A DNA stretch of 8,782 bases from Verrucomicrobiia bacterium (GCA_030424825.1 JAUHWE010000151.1:1-8782), one strand, 5' to 3'. Counted from the stretch's first letter, positions 1 through 7,478 are shown. Made by a program: numbers and translations. The notes: generated from the letters alone by a model not told the origin.

Positions 1-1
1 G

Positions 2-418
2 CCGCTCCCCGGAGACAGCCAGCCCATCGTTCTCGGAGAGGTCGTGGCCGGAATGGGTAAACTTCATCCCGCCATCGGCCCTGGACCCTATGACAAGGTT
101 CCCAGCTACGGTAAGGAGAAGGGCTTCCACAAGAACGACCCCATGATGCCGATCGCCTGGACCAAGAGCTATCAGATTCCTGGCGGCAAAAAGGGCCGGG
201 TCTTCACAACCACAATGGGCTCGTCCAACGATTTGGCCACCGAAGGCACACGTCGCATGATTGTAAACGGAGTCTTCTGGGCAGTCGGTCTTCCCGTACC
301 GGCGAATGGAACCAACGTAGACCTCGTAGGAGACTACAATCCCACCATGTTCGGTTTCCAGAGAGAAGAAGGCTACTGGCAGAAAAAGGATCTGAGAGTT
401 ACCGATTTCGACCTTTAA
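2..418 (+). CDS. ThuA-like domain protein, C-terminal part (5' end outside window)
   Basis: The reading frame is open from the left edge and ends at TAA 416-418, giving 138 residues of the C-terminus of a larger protein. The part visible matches the end of ThuA-like (trehalose-utilisation type, glutamine-amidotransferase fold) proteins: a hydrophobic strand ending in GEVVAGM, a PMMPIAW block, a GRVFTTTMGSSNDL strand-turn, then TRRMIVNGVFWAVGL and a tail with VDLVGDYNPTMFGF. In Planctomycetota and Verrucomicrobiota such proteins are often exported and encoded beside sulfatases and glycoside hydrolases, but their reaction is mostly unproven. A sulfatase follows 62 bases downstream on the same strand with no obvious terminator between them, so co-transcription is plausible. 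An internal ATG at 53 lies in mid-domain and is not a likely start. The family call is firm; the substrate is unknown. Confidence 0.85.
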   Translation, partial: PLPGDSQPIVLGEVVAGMGKLHPAIGPGPYDKVPSYGKEKGFHKNDPMMPIAWTKSYQIPGGKKGRVFTTTMGSSNDLATEGTRRMIVNGVFWAVGLPVPANGTNVDLVGDYNPTMFGFQREEGYWQKKDLRVTDFDL

Positions 419-480
419 GGGCATCGCAGAAATTGGCCGCTTTCCATTCTCCTCAAATCAAAATCCATGCGTATTCCCAG

Positions 481-2130
<1,650 letters not shown>

Positions 2131-2170
2131 CCGCTTTCAGTAGTGGGCAATCACCGCGTGCCCATATTTT

Positions 2171-2248
2171 GGTAGGGGCGCCGCTTGAGGTAACCGCTCA
2201 AGCAGCTAGTACTCTAACGATCCGGTCGCCGCAAGCGACTCCCCTACA
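2171..2248. repeat. Imperfect palindromic repeat, family 1, copy 1
   Basis: The arms 2172-2196 and 2223-2247 pair at 20 of 25 positions; the left arm begins GTAGGGGCGCCGCTTG and the right arm ends AAGCGACTCCCCTAC. The reverse complement aligns along nearly its full length, loop included, with the element at 6228-6306, with one single-base indel. Two related copies in opposite orientations mark it as a dispersed REP- or MITE-like element rather than a chance hairpin. It starts about 40 bases after the sulfatase stop, so it could also act as a 3' stabilising hairpin. There is no T-run, so it is not a typical intrinsic terminator. Confidence 0.85.
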
Positions 2249-2349
2249 TCATACATCGATGTATTCCAACCAATGGGACCGATCTGTTTAATCGGTGGAG
2301 CAAAACTTCAACTTGTACCATCTGTGCTTTTTGAGGTTAAAACTCTCAA

Positions 2350-2370
2350 CCTTCATCCTGTTGATGAAGG
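2350..2370. other. Strong small hairpin in the leader region
   Basis: CCTTCATC (2350-2357) and GATGAAGG (2363-2370) form a perfect 8-base-pair stem with a 5-base loop. It is followed by ATTTGG, not a T-run, so a terminator role is weak. It lies inside a possible long-range pairing of 2292-2298 with 2378-2384 (TCGGTGG with CCACCGA), which would compete with the hairpin at 2278-2296. Confidence 0.5.
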
Positions 2371-2424
2371 ATTTGGACCACCGACTCTCCTCAGTTTTCC
2401 ATCAGGGTTTACCTTATAGATTTC

Positions 2425-2463
2425 GAAACGCGCTTCTGTTATGATTTTGTAAATTCGCGTTTC
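2425..2463. repeat. Perfect 8-base inverted repeat
   Basis: GAAACGCG (2425-2432) and CGCGTTTC (2456-2463) are exact reverse complements separated by 23 bases, upstream of the beta-helix gene. It may be a split operator or part of the leader structure. The right arm overlaps the block similar to the upstream regions of the - strand esterase genes. Confidence 0.45.
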
Positions 2464-2563
2464 CTAACCGAAGTTTACTGGGTCCTGATTAGGACATAAT
2501 AGTCAGACGGAGGGTCCCGCTTGGTGAAAGGCGATCATATCTAAACTATTGATCCTAAATGCC

Positions 2564-3625
2564 ATGCATCCAATAACTGACTATCTTCCCACCGCTGCGT
2601 TGCTGGTCGCCGCGCTTCTAATTCCCGACGAAGCGAATACAGACTCGCAGGAGATCGAAATCAACAGTTTGGAAACCCTCGAACTCGCTCAACTCTACGT
2701 GGGTGAAAACACTACGGATACCGAACCCGTTACTCTGAAAGTAGCAAAGGGGCTGTATCTACTGGATGAGTCTTTTCACATCGCTCGGTCAAATGTGAAC
2801 CTGATCGCTGAGCCGGGTGCCCGTTTCGTATTAGCTAAAGAAGTCAATCAACCAGTGATTGCAATCGGGACACAAAAAGAGTGGGTGGACGAAGCAGACA
2901 TCATTGAGAACATCCACATTTCGGGAATTGAGGTAGATGGCAACCGTGAGTACCAGTCATCTGAACTCGATCGCCAGAAGCCATGGATCCGGAACAATGG
3001 CATCGATGTGAGAGGAGTTCGCAATTTGACCGTTGAATCCGTAGTCGCCCGCTCCAATCGGTCCGGAGGACTCGTCATTAGCTGGAAATGTTCGGACGTG
3101 GATGTACGGAATTCCGTTTTCGAGAACAATTTTTTCGACGGGGTTGCATACTACGATAGTATCCGTGTATTCACGACGGATTGCACAATGCAAAATAATC
3201 AGTTTGCGGGAGTGAGCCTAGACAATCGATTGATCGATACCTATTTCGCCCAATGCACAATTGAATCGAATGGCAACGTTGGAGTCTTCGCCCGCAATAC
3301 CATTGGACTGCAGTTTGACGATTGCGTCATCCGGGATTCCGCTGATTGGGCGATTTTTCTCGCCCATGACGAAAAAGAACTAGGAGTGCATGACACACAG
3401 ATCAATCATTGCCATATAGAAGGGAATCGAGGGGGCATATTCATGGCTTCCGTTGACGAATCGCAATCGAGTGGCACTCAAGTCAACCATTCCCAATTTT
3501 ACGGCAATAACCGCGACAATCGAGAAGACATCCAAACTTCAGGATCGAGAATCGTTTCAATCAAAAACGAATTCAACCAAACCGCATTGTTCGCATCCAA
3601 ACAGGACTCCGCAGACGAGTCATAA
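2564..3625 (+). CDS. Exported right-handed parallel beta-helix protein
   Basis: A 353-residue protein starting at ATG 2564, preferred over an in-frame TTG at 2549. The N-terminus (TDYLPTAALLVAALLIP) looks like a weak signal peptide or anchor without the usual basic residues. From about residue 115 to 345 it consists of irregular repeats of about 22-25 residues with Asn/Asp turns and short beta strands, such as IHISGIEVDGN, LTVESVVARSNRSGGLVI, VDVRNSVFENNFFDGVAYY, CTMQNNQFAGVSL and CVIRDSADWAIFLAH. These are PbH1-type coils of a right-handed parallel beta-helix, as in pectate lyases, alginate epimerases and phage tailspikes. The early GIEVDGNREYQ segment is common in polysaccharide-active members. 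I cannot assign a catalytic site, so lyase, hydrolase, epimerase and binding roles all stay open. The nearby sulfatase and ThuA genes make polysaccharide processing likely. No clear ribosome-binding site is visible. Confidence 0.8.
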   Translation: MHPITDYLPTAALLVAALLIPDEANTDSQEIEINSLETLELAQLYVGENTTDTEPVTLKVAKGLYLLDESFHIARSNVNLIAEPGARFVLAKEVNQPVIAIGTQKEWVDEADIIENIHISGIEVDGNREYQSSELDRQKPWIRNNGIDVRGVRNLTVESVVARSNRSGGLVISWKCSDVDVRNSVFENNFFDGVAYYDSIRVFTTDCTMQNNQFAGVSLDNRLIDTYFAQCTIESNGNVGVFARNTIGLQFDDCVIRDSADWAIFLAHDEKELGVHDTQINHCHIEGNRGGIFMASVDESQSSGTQVNHSQFYGNNRDNREDIQTSGSRIVSIKNEFNQTALFASKQDSADES

Positions 3626-3648
3626 AAAAGTACTCCAATCCGTCGTAG

Positions 3649-3670
3649 GGCATAGCGCTTGCGCTATGCC
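3649..3670. repeat. Near-perfect 22-base palindrome
   Basis: The arms GGCATAGCGC (3649-3658) and GCGCTATGCC (3661-3670) are exact reverse complements around a central TT. The element is preceded by GTAG, so it opens GTAGGGCA like the repeat at 7267. It lies 23 bases after the beta-helix stop, in the gap between two convergent genes. No T-run adjoins either side, so I call it a REP-like palindrome, with a role in 3'-end protection possible. Confidence 0.8.
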
Positions 3671-3710
3671 GCGTTGCAAGAGGAAATAATCTGAACACGT
3701 GTCGTAGACA

Positions 3711-3734
3711 AGTAGCTCAGTGCTTCAGCCTGAA
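3711..3734 (+). repeat. Short dispersed repeat, family 2, copy 1
   Basis: The segment reads AGTAGCTCAGTGC, three variable bases, then AGCCTGAA. It matches the copy at 4962-4985 (differences only in the central bases and the last base) and, inverted, the copy at 5114-5137. It is intergenic, between the convergent beta-helix and ald genes. Confidence 0.7.
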
Positions 3735-3787
3735 CAAGCAGTGAATGCCTTAGACCCTCCGAAGAGCATTGAAACCCTACGAAAAAA

Positions 3788-4900
3788 TCACAGTAGCACG
3801 CGCCAGTCCCGATAACGCAGATCAAAGCTCTGGGCGATCTTGCGGTGAGTTACGAGGCCGCTAGCGATATTGATCCCTTTGCTAATCGCGGAAACGCGGC
3901 GGGCTGCCTGTTTCCAGCCATCGTCGGCAATTCTTTGAATGTAGGGCAAGGTCGCGTTGGTAAGGGCGATTGTTGAGGTCATGGGCATCGCTCCCGGCAT
4001 GTTTGTCACGCAATAGTGGATAATTCCGTCAACCTCGTAAATCGGATCCCCGTGGCTGGTGGGGCGAGAGGCTTCCGTGGAGCCGCCCTGGTCGATCGCC
4101 ACGTCAACTATGACCGCTCCTTTCTTCATGGTTTTCAGGTGCTCCCGTCTTACCAACATCGGCGCTCGTCCGCCCGGTATAAGAACACTCGATACAACCA
4201 CATCCGCATCGTTCAGAGCGCGTCGTATGTTCTCTGCGTTTGACATGAGGGTTGTGACATTGGGCGGCATGACCTCCGAGAGGTAGCGGAGTCGCTGTAG
4301 ATCAATATCGAGAATGTACACTTGAGCCCCAAGGCCCGCCGCCATGCGGGCGGCATTGGAGCCCACGACCCCGGCGCCGAGTACCACGACCACTCCTGGA
4401 GGAGCGCCAGGGACGCCTCCTAGAAGGACCCCGCGGCCGCCATGTTCTCGTTCCAGATATTTCGCTCCTTGCTGGATCGCCATTCTTCCGGCCACCTCGC
4501 TCATAGGCGTTAAGAGGGGAAGCGATCCGTCTTTCAATTGAATCGTCTCATAGGCGATGGCAACTGATCCGGAATCGATCATGGCCCGAGTCAGTGATTC
4601 CGAAGCGGCGAAATGGAAATAGGTGAATACGATTTGGTCTTTCTGAATGAGATCGTACTCCTGTGGCAAAGGCTCCTTTACCTTAATGATCATCTCCGAC
4701 GTTTCATATACGGACTTCGCTTCGTTCACGACCTGGGCTCCGGCTCGCTCGTAATCGGAATCTTCAAATCCACTACCCACGCCGGATTCGGATTCAACCC
4801 TCACTTCGTGGCCATCCGCTACTAGCATTTCAACGCCCACCGGTAGGAGACCGACGCGGTTTTCCTCCTCTTTAATTTCCCTGACAACACCGATCTTCAT
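3788..4900 (-). CDS. ald: Alanine dehydrogenase
   Basis: A full-length 370-residue L-alanine dehydrogenase, catalysing L-alanine + NAD+ + water to pyruvate + ammonium + NADH in the cytoplasm, usually as a hexamer. It starts MKIGVVREIKEEENRVGL, the standard N-terminus. Catalytic and substrate residues fall at the numbering of characterised enzymes: R15, K75 (KVKEP), H96 (YFHFAA) and D270 (VDVAIDQGG). The Rossmann domain has GAGVVG at 175-180 and the NAD-ribose Asp D198 (YILDID). The signature NMPGAMPMTST spans 300-310. Length is normal for the family and nothing is truncated. It stands alone: the gaps on both sides carry family 2 repeats, so no operon is suggested. No good Shine-Dalgarno precedes the ATG. 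It probably serves alanine catabolism or ammonium assimilation. The call is secure. Confidence 0.98.
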   Translation of the reverse strand: MKIGVVREIKEEENRVGLLPVGVEMLVADGHEVRVESESGVGSGFEDSDYERAGAQVVNEAKSVYETSEMIIKVKEPLPQEYDLIQKDQIVFTYFHFAASESLTRAMIDSGSVAIAYETIQLKDGSLPLLTPMSEVAGRMAIQQGAKYLEREHGGRGVLLGGVPGAPPGVVVVLGAGVVGSNAARMAAGLGAQVYILDIDLQRLRYLSEVMPPNVTTLMSNAENIRRALNDADVVVSSVLIPGGRAPMLVRREHLKTMKKGAVIVDVAIDQGGSTEASRPTSHGDPIYEVDGIIHYCVTNMPGAMPMTSTIALTNATLPYIQRIADDGWKQAARRVSAISKGINIASGLVTHRKIAQSFDLRYRDWRVLL

Positions 4901-4961
4901 AGCTTAGTGATAAGCAAAAGAATAGTAACTGTTCTCTAAACGCAATCTCCCGAGTGACAAA

Positions 4962-4985
4962 AGTAGCTCAGTGCACAAGCCTGAG
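4962..4985 (+). repeat. Short dispersed repeat, family 2, copy 2
   Basis: AGTAGCTCAGTGC at 4962-4974 is followed by ACA and AGCCTGAG. GCTCAG and CTGAGC (4966-4971 and 4981-4986) can form a 6-base-pair stem. It lies 61 bases upstream of the ald start and forms an inverted pair with 5114-5137, matching at 19 of 24 positions. Confidence 0.7.
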
Positions 4986-5018
4986 CATTAACCGAACCTA
5001 GGACTCGGGTTTCCCAAT

Positions 5019-5036
5019 CCGCAAAAGCGATTGCGG
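5019..5036. other. Small hairpin between family 2 repeat copies
   Basis: CCGCAA (5019-5024) and TTGCGG (5031-5036) form a 6-base-pair stem with a 6-base loop. It sits about midway between the two inverted family 2 copies in the gap after the hydrolase gene. There is no T-run, so terminator function is doubtful. Confidence 0.4.
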
Positions 5037-5113
5037 CATGCAAAAACTCGCCATTCTCCACCGACCCGAAGAACCGTATCCCAAGCCGACCACCTGACAT
5101 TCGGTCCTTCTGA

Positions 5114-5137
5114 CTCGGGCTAAAGCACTGAGTTACT
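5114..5137 (-). repeat. Short dispersed repeat, family 2, copy 3 (inverted)
   Basis: Read on the - strand it is AGTAACTCAGTGC, then TTT and AGCCCGAG, matching the 4962 copy at 19 of 24 positions. With that copy it frames a segment of about 176 bases. CCCGAG blocks also lie just outside both arms (4949-4954 and, inverted, 5138-5143), which extends the symmetry. It lies 29 bases downstream of the hydrolase stop. Confidence 0.7.
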
Positions 5138-5165
5138 CTCGGGATTCAGCCGTCGCTTCGAGCAT

Positions 5166-6155
5166 TCATTTCCGCTGCCAGCGATCTTTGGATTCTAGCA
5201 CCGACTTTGGCCCGTCTCCATCCAGCCATTTCCGGGCCTCCGGATCATCCTGCAAATAGACATCCCAGAAGGCAGTACTCAGTGCCAGAATGGCTTTATG
5301 GTGATTCGGATTGCGGCGTTCCCGATCACCGGGAAGCCTTCGCTCAGTAAAGACAGAGTGCTCGGCCTTCCACAACACGAGTTCGTATTTTCCCTCTGGG
5401 GGGAGGGCAGGGAAGACCTCTAAGCGGTCCTCTGGCTCGAAATCGCCAATGGGCGAATCATCCTCGGTACCCGTCATCAGAAGCCAAGGGATGGCCACCA
5501 CCGCAAACGCCTCCTCTGTCGAACCGCTTCGAGGTCCGCTTGGGCTCATCGGAAGCGCAGCACGAATCCGCTCATCGGTAAAATGCTGGCTGGTTCTGCC
5601 AATGCTTTGCCCACTGACATACTGAGTCGTCAGTGCTCCAAACGAATGTCCGGACATTCCAATCTGGTTAATTTCAATCCGTCCCTCAAGTGAATGCCCC
5701 GCTTCCTCGTTCCAAATGGCAAGCTGGTCAATCAACGCGGGAATGTCTTTAACTCGGTCAAGCGTGCTCTTGAGGCTGGCCGCCTTCTTCAAGGCAGCAT
5801 ATCGCTTCAAGGGGCGAAGTCCCTCCATGACTGATTCATCGCTGCCAGGATGCTGTATAAACACTGCCAAATATCCGCGGGCCGCCCAGTGTTTTCCTAA
5901 AAACGCAGATCCGTTTCGGGAACCACCCAATCCGTGACTGAAGATCACCACTGGAGCTTTTCCCTCCGTGACGGGCAAGTATACTAAAACGGGTATTTCC
6001 CGGTCTTGTTTGCCGTAAGTAAAACGAGTATCGAGCGTCTTTACCGATTCAGGATCGATGTCCGTTTTCAACGGATCATAAGCCGCCCGCATTCCTATCG
6101 TTAATACGGCGACGACAAACAATAAGCCGAGTCTCTTCAGAATTCTATTTCGCAT
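5166..6155 (-). CDS. Exported alpha/beta hydrolase, PAF-acetylhydrolase-like
   Basis: A 329-residue serine esterase of the alpha/beta-hydrolase fold, likely membrane-anchored or secreted (basic MRNRILKRLG followed by LLFVVAVLTIGM). ATG 6155 is chosen because GGAAGGAGAGG lies just upstream; an in-frame TTG at 6179 lies before this site. Motifs: oxyanion-loop HGLGG (74-78), nucleophile elbow G169-H-S171-F-G173, candidate acid D232 or D233 (GTEDDSP) and catalytic H266 (AEHSVF). The stretch VVIFSHGLGGSRNG followed by HWAARGYLAVFIQHPGSDES resembles platelet-activating-factor acetylhydrolase and the related predicted dienelactone-hydrolase group, so phospholipid or other ester hydrolysis is likely. 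The adjacent upstream gene is a glycerophosphodiester phosphodiesterase, and their upstream regions share a long motif. The fold and triad are firm; the substrate is inference. Confidence 0.9.
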   Translation of the reverse strand: MRNRILKRLGLLFVVAVLTIGMRAAYDPLKTDIDPESVKTLDTRFTYGKQDREIPVLVYLPVTEGKAPVVIFSHGLGGSRNGSAFLGKHWAARGYLAVFIQHPGSDESVMEGLRPLKRYAALKKAASLKSTLDRVKDIPALIDQLAIWNEEAGHSLEGRIEINQIGMSGHSFGALTTQYVSGQSIGRTSQHFTDERIRAALPMSPSGPRSGSTEEAFAVVAIPWLLMTGTEDDSPIGDFEPEDRLEVFPALPPEGKYELVLWKAEHSVFTERRLPGDRERRNPNHHKAILALSTAFWDVYLQDDPEARKWLDGDGPKSVLESKDRWQRK

Positions 6156-6158
6156 AAT

Positions 6159-6169
6159 CCTCTCCTTCC
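6159..6169 (-). promoter_or_regulatory. Strong ribosome-binding site deciding the hydrolase start
   Basis: On the - strand GGAAGGAGAGG is followed by ATT and ATG. The GGAG core is 6 bases from the start codon. This is the only clear Shine-Dalgarno sequence in the window and fixes the hydrolase start at 6155. Confidence 0.8.
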
Positions 6170-6188
6170 GATTAATCAAACAGTACTA

Positions 6189-6220
6189 CACGCGAATTCG
6201 AAAAAGGTTACGTTAAACTG
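6189..6220 (-). promoter_or_regulatory. Candidate regulatory block upstream of the hydrolase
   Basis: On the - strand the block runs from CAGTTTAACG to CTTTTTCGAATTCGCGTG and ends 33 bases before the hydrolase start codon. An ungapped alignment with the block upstream of the phosphodiesterase gene matches at 23 of about 32 positions, 16 of 18 in the final segment. It could be a promoter element or operator; no regulator can be named. Confidence 0.45.
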
Positions 6221-6227
6221 GATGTTC

Positions 6228-6306
6228 TGTAGGGGCGTCGCTTGCGGCGACCGCATTGCTAAATATTCTAGTCACTTGAGCGGCGACCGCAAGCGACACC
6301 CCTACA
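6228..6306. repeat. Imperfect palindromic repeat, family 1, copy 2
   Basis: The arms 6228-6254 and 6280-6306 pair at 23 of 27 positions; the left arm starts TGTAGGGGCGTCGCTTGCGG. It is homologous in inverted orientation to 2171-2248. It fills most of the gap between the phosphodiesterase stop and the hydrolase upstream block. Its conserved edge, read TGATGTAGGGG on the - strand, runs into 6307-6309, the TGA of the phosphodiesterase gene. An RNA hairpin here could separate or attenuate transcription between the two genes. Confidence 0.9.
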
Positions 6307-7119
6307 TCAGATATCCCTATTTTTCGGCTTACTGGACACTCTCTTAGCTCGATCAAGCAATTCGATCATCAAATCCGCTTTATCTAAATTAACCATATCT
6401 GCCGCAGAGTCTATAATTTCTGGATACCTGGATTCGGCGCCATCCTCCAACGCGTGAGCCATCAACTTGAGGTTGTGTTTCCTGGCAAAGGCAACAAACG
6501 CGGGGGTCAGGTTTTCCAGTCGGTATTCGATAATCTGAGGATTGTAGTCCAAAACGCGTTTAAGTCCGGGCACATCGACAGCATTCATCTTTAACGGGAT
6601 TCGGGCATCCAGTCGTCGCAGCTCTCGAGCCCGGTTGTCATCGGAAAACCAAAAGAAGCAATCATCAGCAAAACCCGTTTCCCTAACGATTCCAATCAAC
6701 TCTGAAAGGTCCGCATCCTTCACGTCGAAGTAGACTTTGATTTTCCCTTTGAAGGATTCCAAGTAGGGTATCAATCGAGGAACGCACTCGCCCTCAAAGG
6801 CTTCGTCAAACCAAGAACCCGCATCCAGATTATCAACGTATCCAGAATCGCGCTCTCGAATCAGTCCCGTTCCATTCGTCGTCCGATCCAGCGTAGCATC
6901 ATGTAAAATATAGAGCACTCCATCTTTACTGGTTCGGACATCGACTTCCACGTAATCGACTCCCAGTTCAATGCACTTAACGGTGGCCGCAATCGTGTTT
7001 TCCGGAGCCAAGTGATTGGCCCCTCGATGAGCCACAATTTCAAGGTCGCGGGCAAGCGATCCAAAGGGAAGAAACACTGCTAGGCCGCAGAATATCGCGA
7101 TCGGTGACAAGTTTTTCAT
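6307..7119 (-). CDS. Secreted glycerophosphodiester phosphodiesterase family protein
   Basis: A 270-residue GDPD-family enzyme that should cleave glycerophosphodiesters to glycerol-3-phosphate and an alcohol. ATG 7119 is chosen because it begins a clean signal peptide (MKNLSPIAIFCGLAVFLPFGSLA, cut near residue 23). An upstream in-frame ATG at 7197 would put 26 Phe- and Arg-rich residues before it. TIM-barrel motifs: H31-R-G and PENT (39-42) at the first strand, E58-V-D60 metal ligands, H73-D74 (ILHDATLDRTTNGTG), then VYFDVKD (129-135) and the closing MVNLDKAD (242-249). The third metal-ligand Glu of the usual strand motif appears as D132. Length is typical of bacterial periplasmic members. 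The stop codon is contributed by a repeat element. The neighbour downstream on the same strand is a phospholipase-like esterase, which suggests phospholipid scavenging. Confidence 0.92.
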   Translation of the reverse strand: MKNLSPIAIFCGLAVFLPFGSLARDLEIVAHRGANHLAPENTIAATVKCIELGVDYVEVDVRTSKDGVLYILHDATLDRTTNGTGLIRERDSGYVDNLDAGSWFDEAFEGECVPRLIPYLESFKGKIKVYFDVKDADLSELIGIVRETGFADDCFFWFSDDNRARELRRLDARIPLKMNAVDVPGLKRVLDYNPQIIEYRLENLTPAFVAFARKHNLKLMAHALEDGAESRYPEIIDSAADMVNLDKADLMIELLDRAKRVSSKPKNRDI

Positions 7120-7158
7120 GAGCTTTTTGAGAAAAACTATTCGAGCGAAGAGAAGACG

Positions 7159-7190
7159 CACGCGAAATCGAAAAAAACTAAAGTTTACTG
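7159..7190 (-). promoter_or_regulatory. Candidate regulatory block upstream of the phosphodiesterase
   Basis: On the - strand it begins CAGTAAACTTTAGTT and ends TTTTTTCGATTTCGCGTG, 39 bases before the start codon. It is the best match to the block upstream of the hydrolase. The CAGTAAACTT part also matches 2466-2480 (13 of 15 positions). Its role is unknown; the similar distance to the start codon in both genes favours a promoter or operator. Confidence 0.45.
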
Positions 7191-7266
7191 ATGGCAATCG
7201 TTAGCCAAAAATAGAAATATCGACTTATTGGACACCCACGAATGCTAACTTGTTAAAAGCTGAAAG

Positions 7267-7342
7267 GGTAGGGCAACGACCTCCGGGCGCGCCGCACAAG
7301 GAGATAAAAAAGAGCGGCATGCCCAGAGTTCGTTGCCCTACC
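7267..7342. repeat. 76-base inverted repeat element
   Basis: The left arm GGTAGGGCAACGACCTCC and onward (7267-7288) and right arm 7321-7342 (ending CGTTGCCCTACC) pair at 20 of 22 positions. Pairing continues more weakly through GCCGC/GCGGC, leaving a purine-rich loop of about 20 bases. The GTAGGGCA edge resembles the palindrome at 3645-3670. Probably a REP- or MITE-like element. Confidence 0.8.
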
Positions 7343-7408
7343 TGGTCAATAGACGACAAACCTTTAGATCATAACCCAAGCCGTCTAATGACCTGCTGGC
7401 AAAGCCAT

Positions 7409-7434
7409 CCTGCTTCGGCGCAGCCGAATCCCTG
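7409..7434 (+). repeat. REP-like hairpin, member 1 of an inverted pair
   Basis: It reads CCTGC, stem TTCGGC (7414-7419), loop GCA, stem GCCGAA (7423-7428), then TCCCTG. The flanks match the reverse complement of 7479-7503 while the stem bases differ in a paired manner. Confidence 0.65.
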
Positions 7435-7478
7435 TTCCTAATTCAATGATGAGCTTTACAAGGATCGCATTAAGCGAG

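Larger units (their letters stand above)
2131..2563. other. 433-base non-coding stretch with repeat and several hairpins
   Basis: I find no convincing gene here. It holds an inverted-repeat element (2171-2248), then three inverted repeats: ACCGAT/ATCGGT (2278-2296), CCTTCATC/GATGAAGG (2350-2370) and GAAACGCG/CGCGTTTC (2425-2463). It also holds a block resembling the upstream regions of two - strand genes (2444-2480). A weak promoter-like pair, TTTACT (2474-2479) and CATAAT (2495-2500), has only a 15-base spacer and is not reliable. The stretch is the 5' region of the beta-helix gene. Confidence 0.6.

Noticed and set aside
433..480. TTG start 48 bases upstream for the sulfatase
   Set aside because: It would add 16 residues before a complete signal peptide; ATG 481 gives a standard exported sulfatase N-terminus.
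3780..3792. T-run just after the ald stop on the - strand as an intrinsic terminator
   Set aside because: No convincing stem precedes the TTTTTT within the end of the coding sequence.
4960..4990. GTAGCTCAG resembling a tRNA D-arm, also at 3712
   Set aside because: There is no acceptor stem, anticodon arm or T-arm in the right spacing; the same core recurs inverted at 5114, so it is a short repeat.
7250..7441. 63-codon + strand frame between the phosphodiesterase and ATPase genes
   Set aside because: It spans both arms of the 76-base inverted repeat and one REP-like hairpin; the translation shows no protein character.
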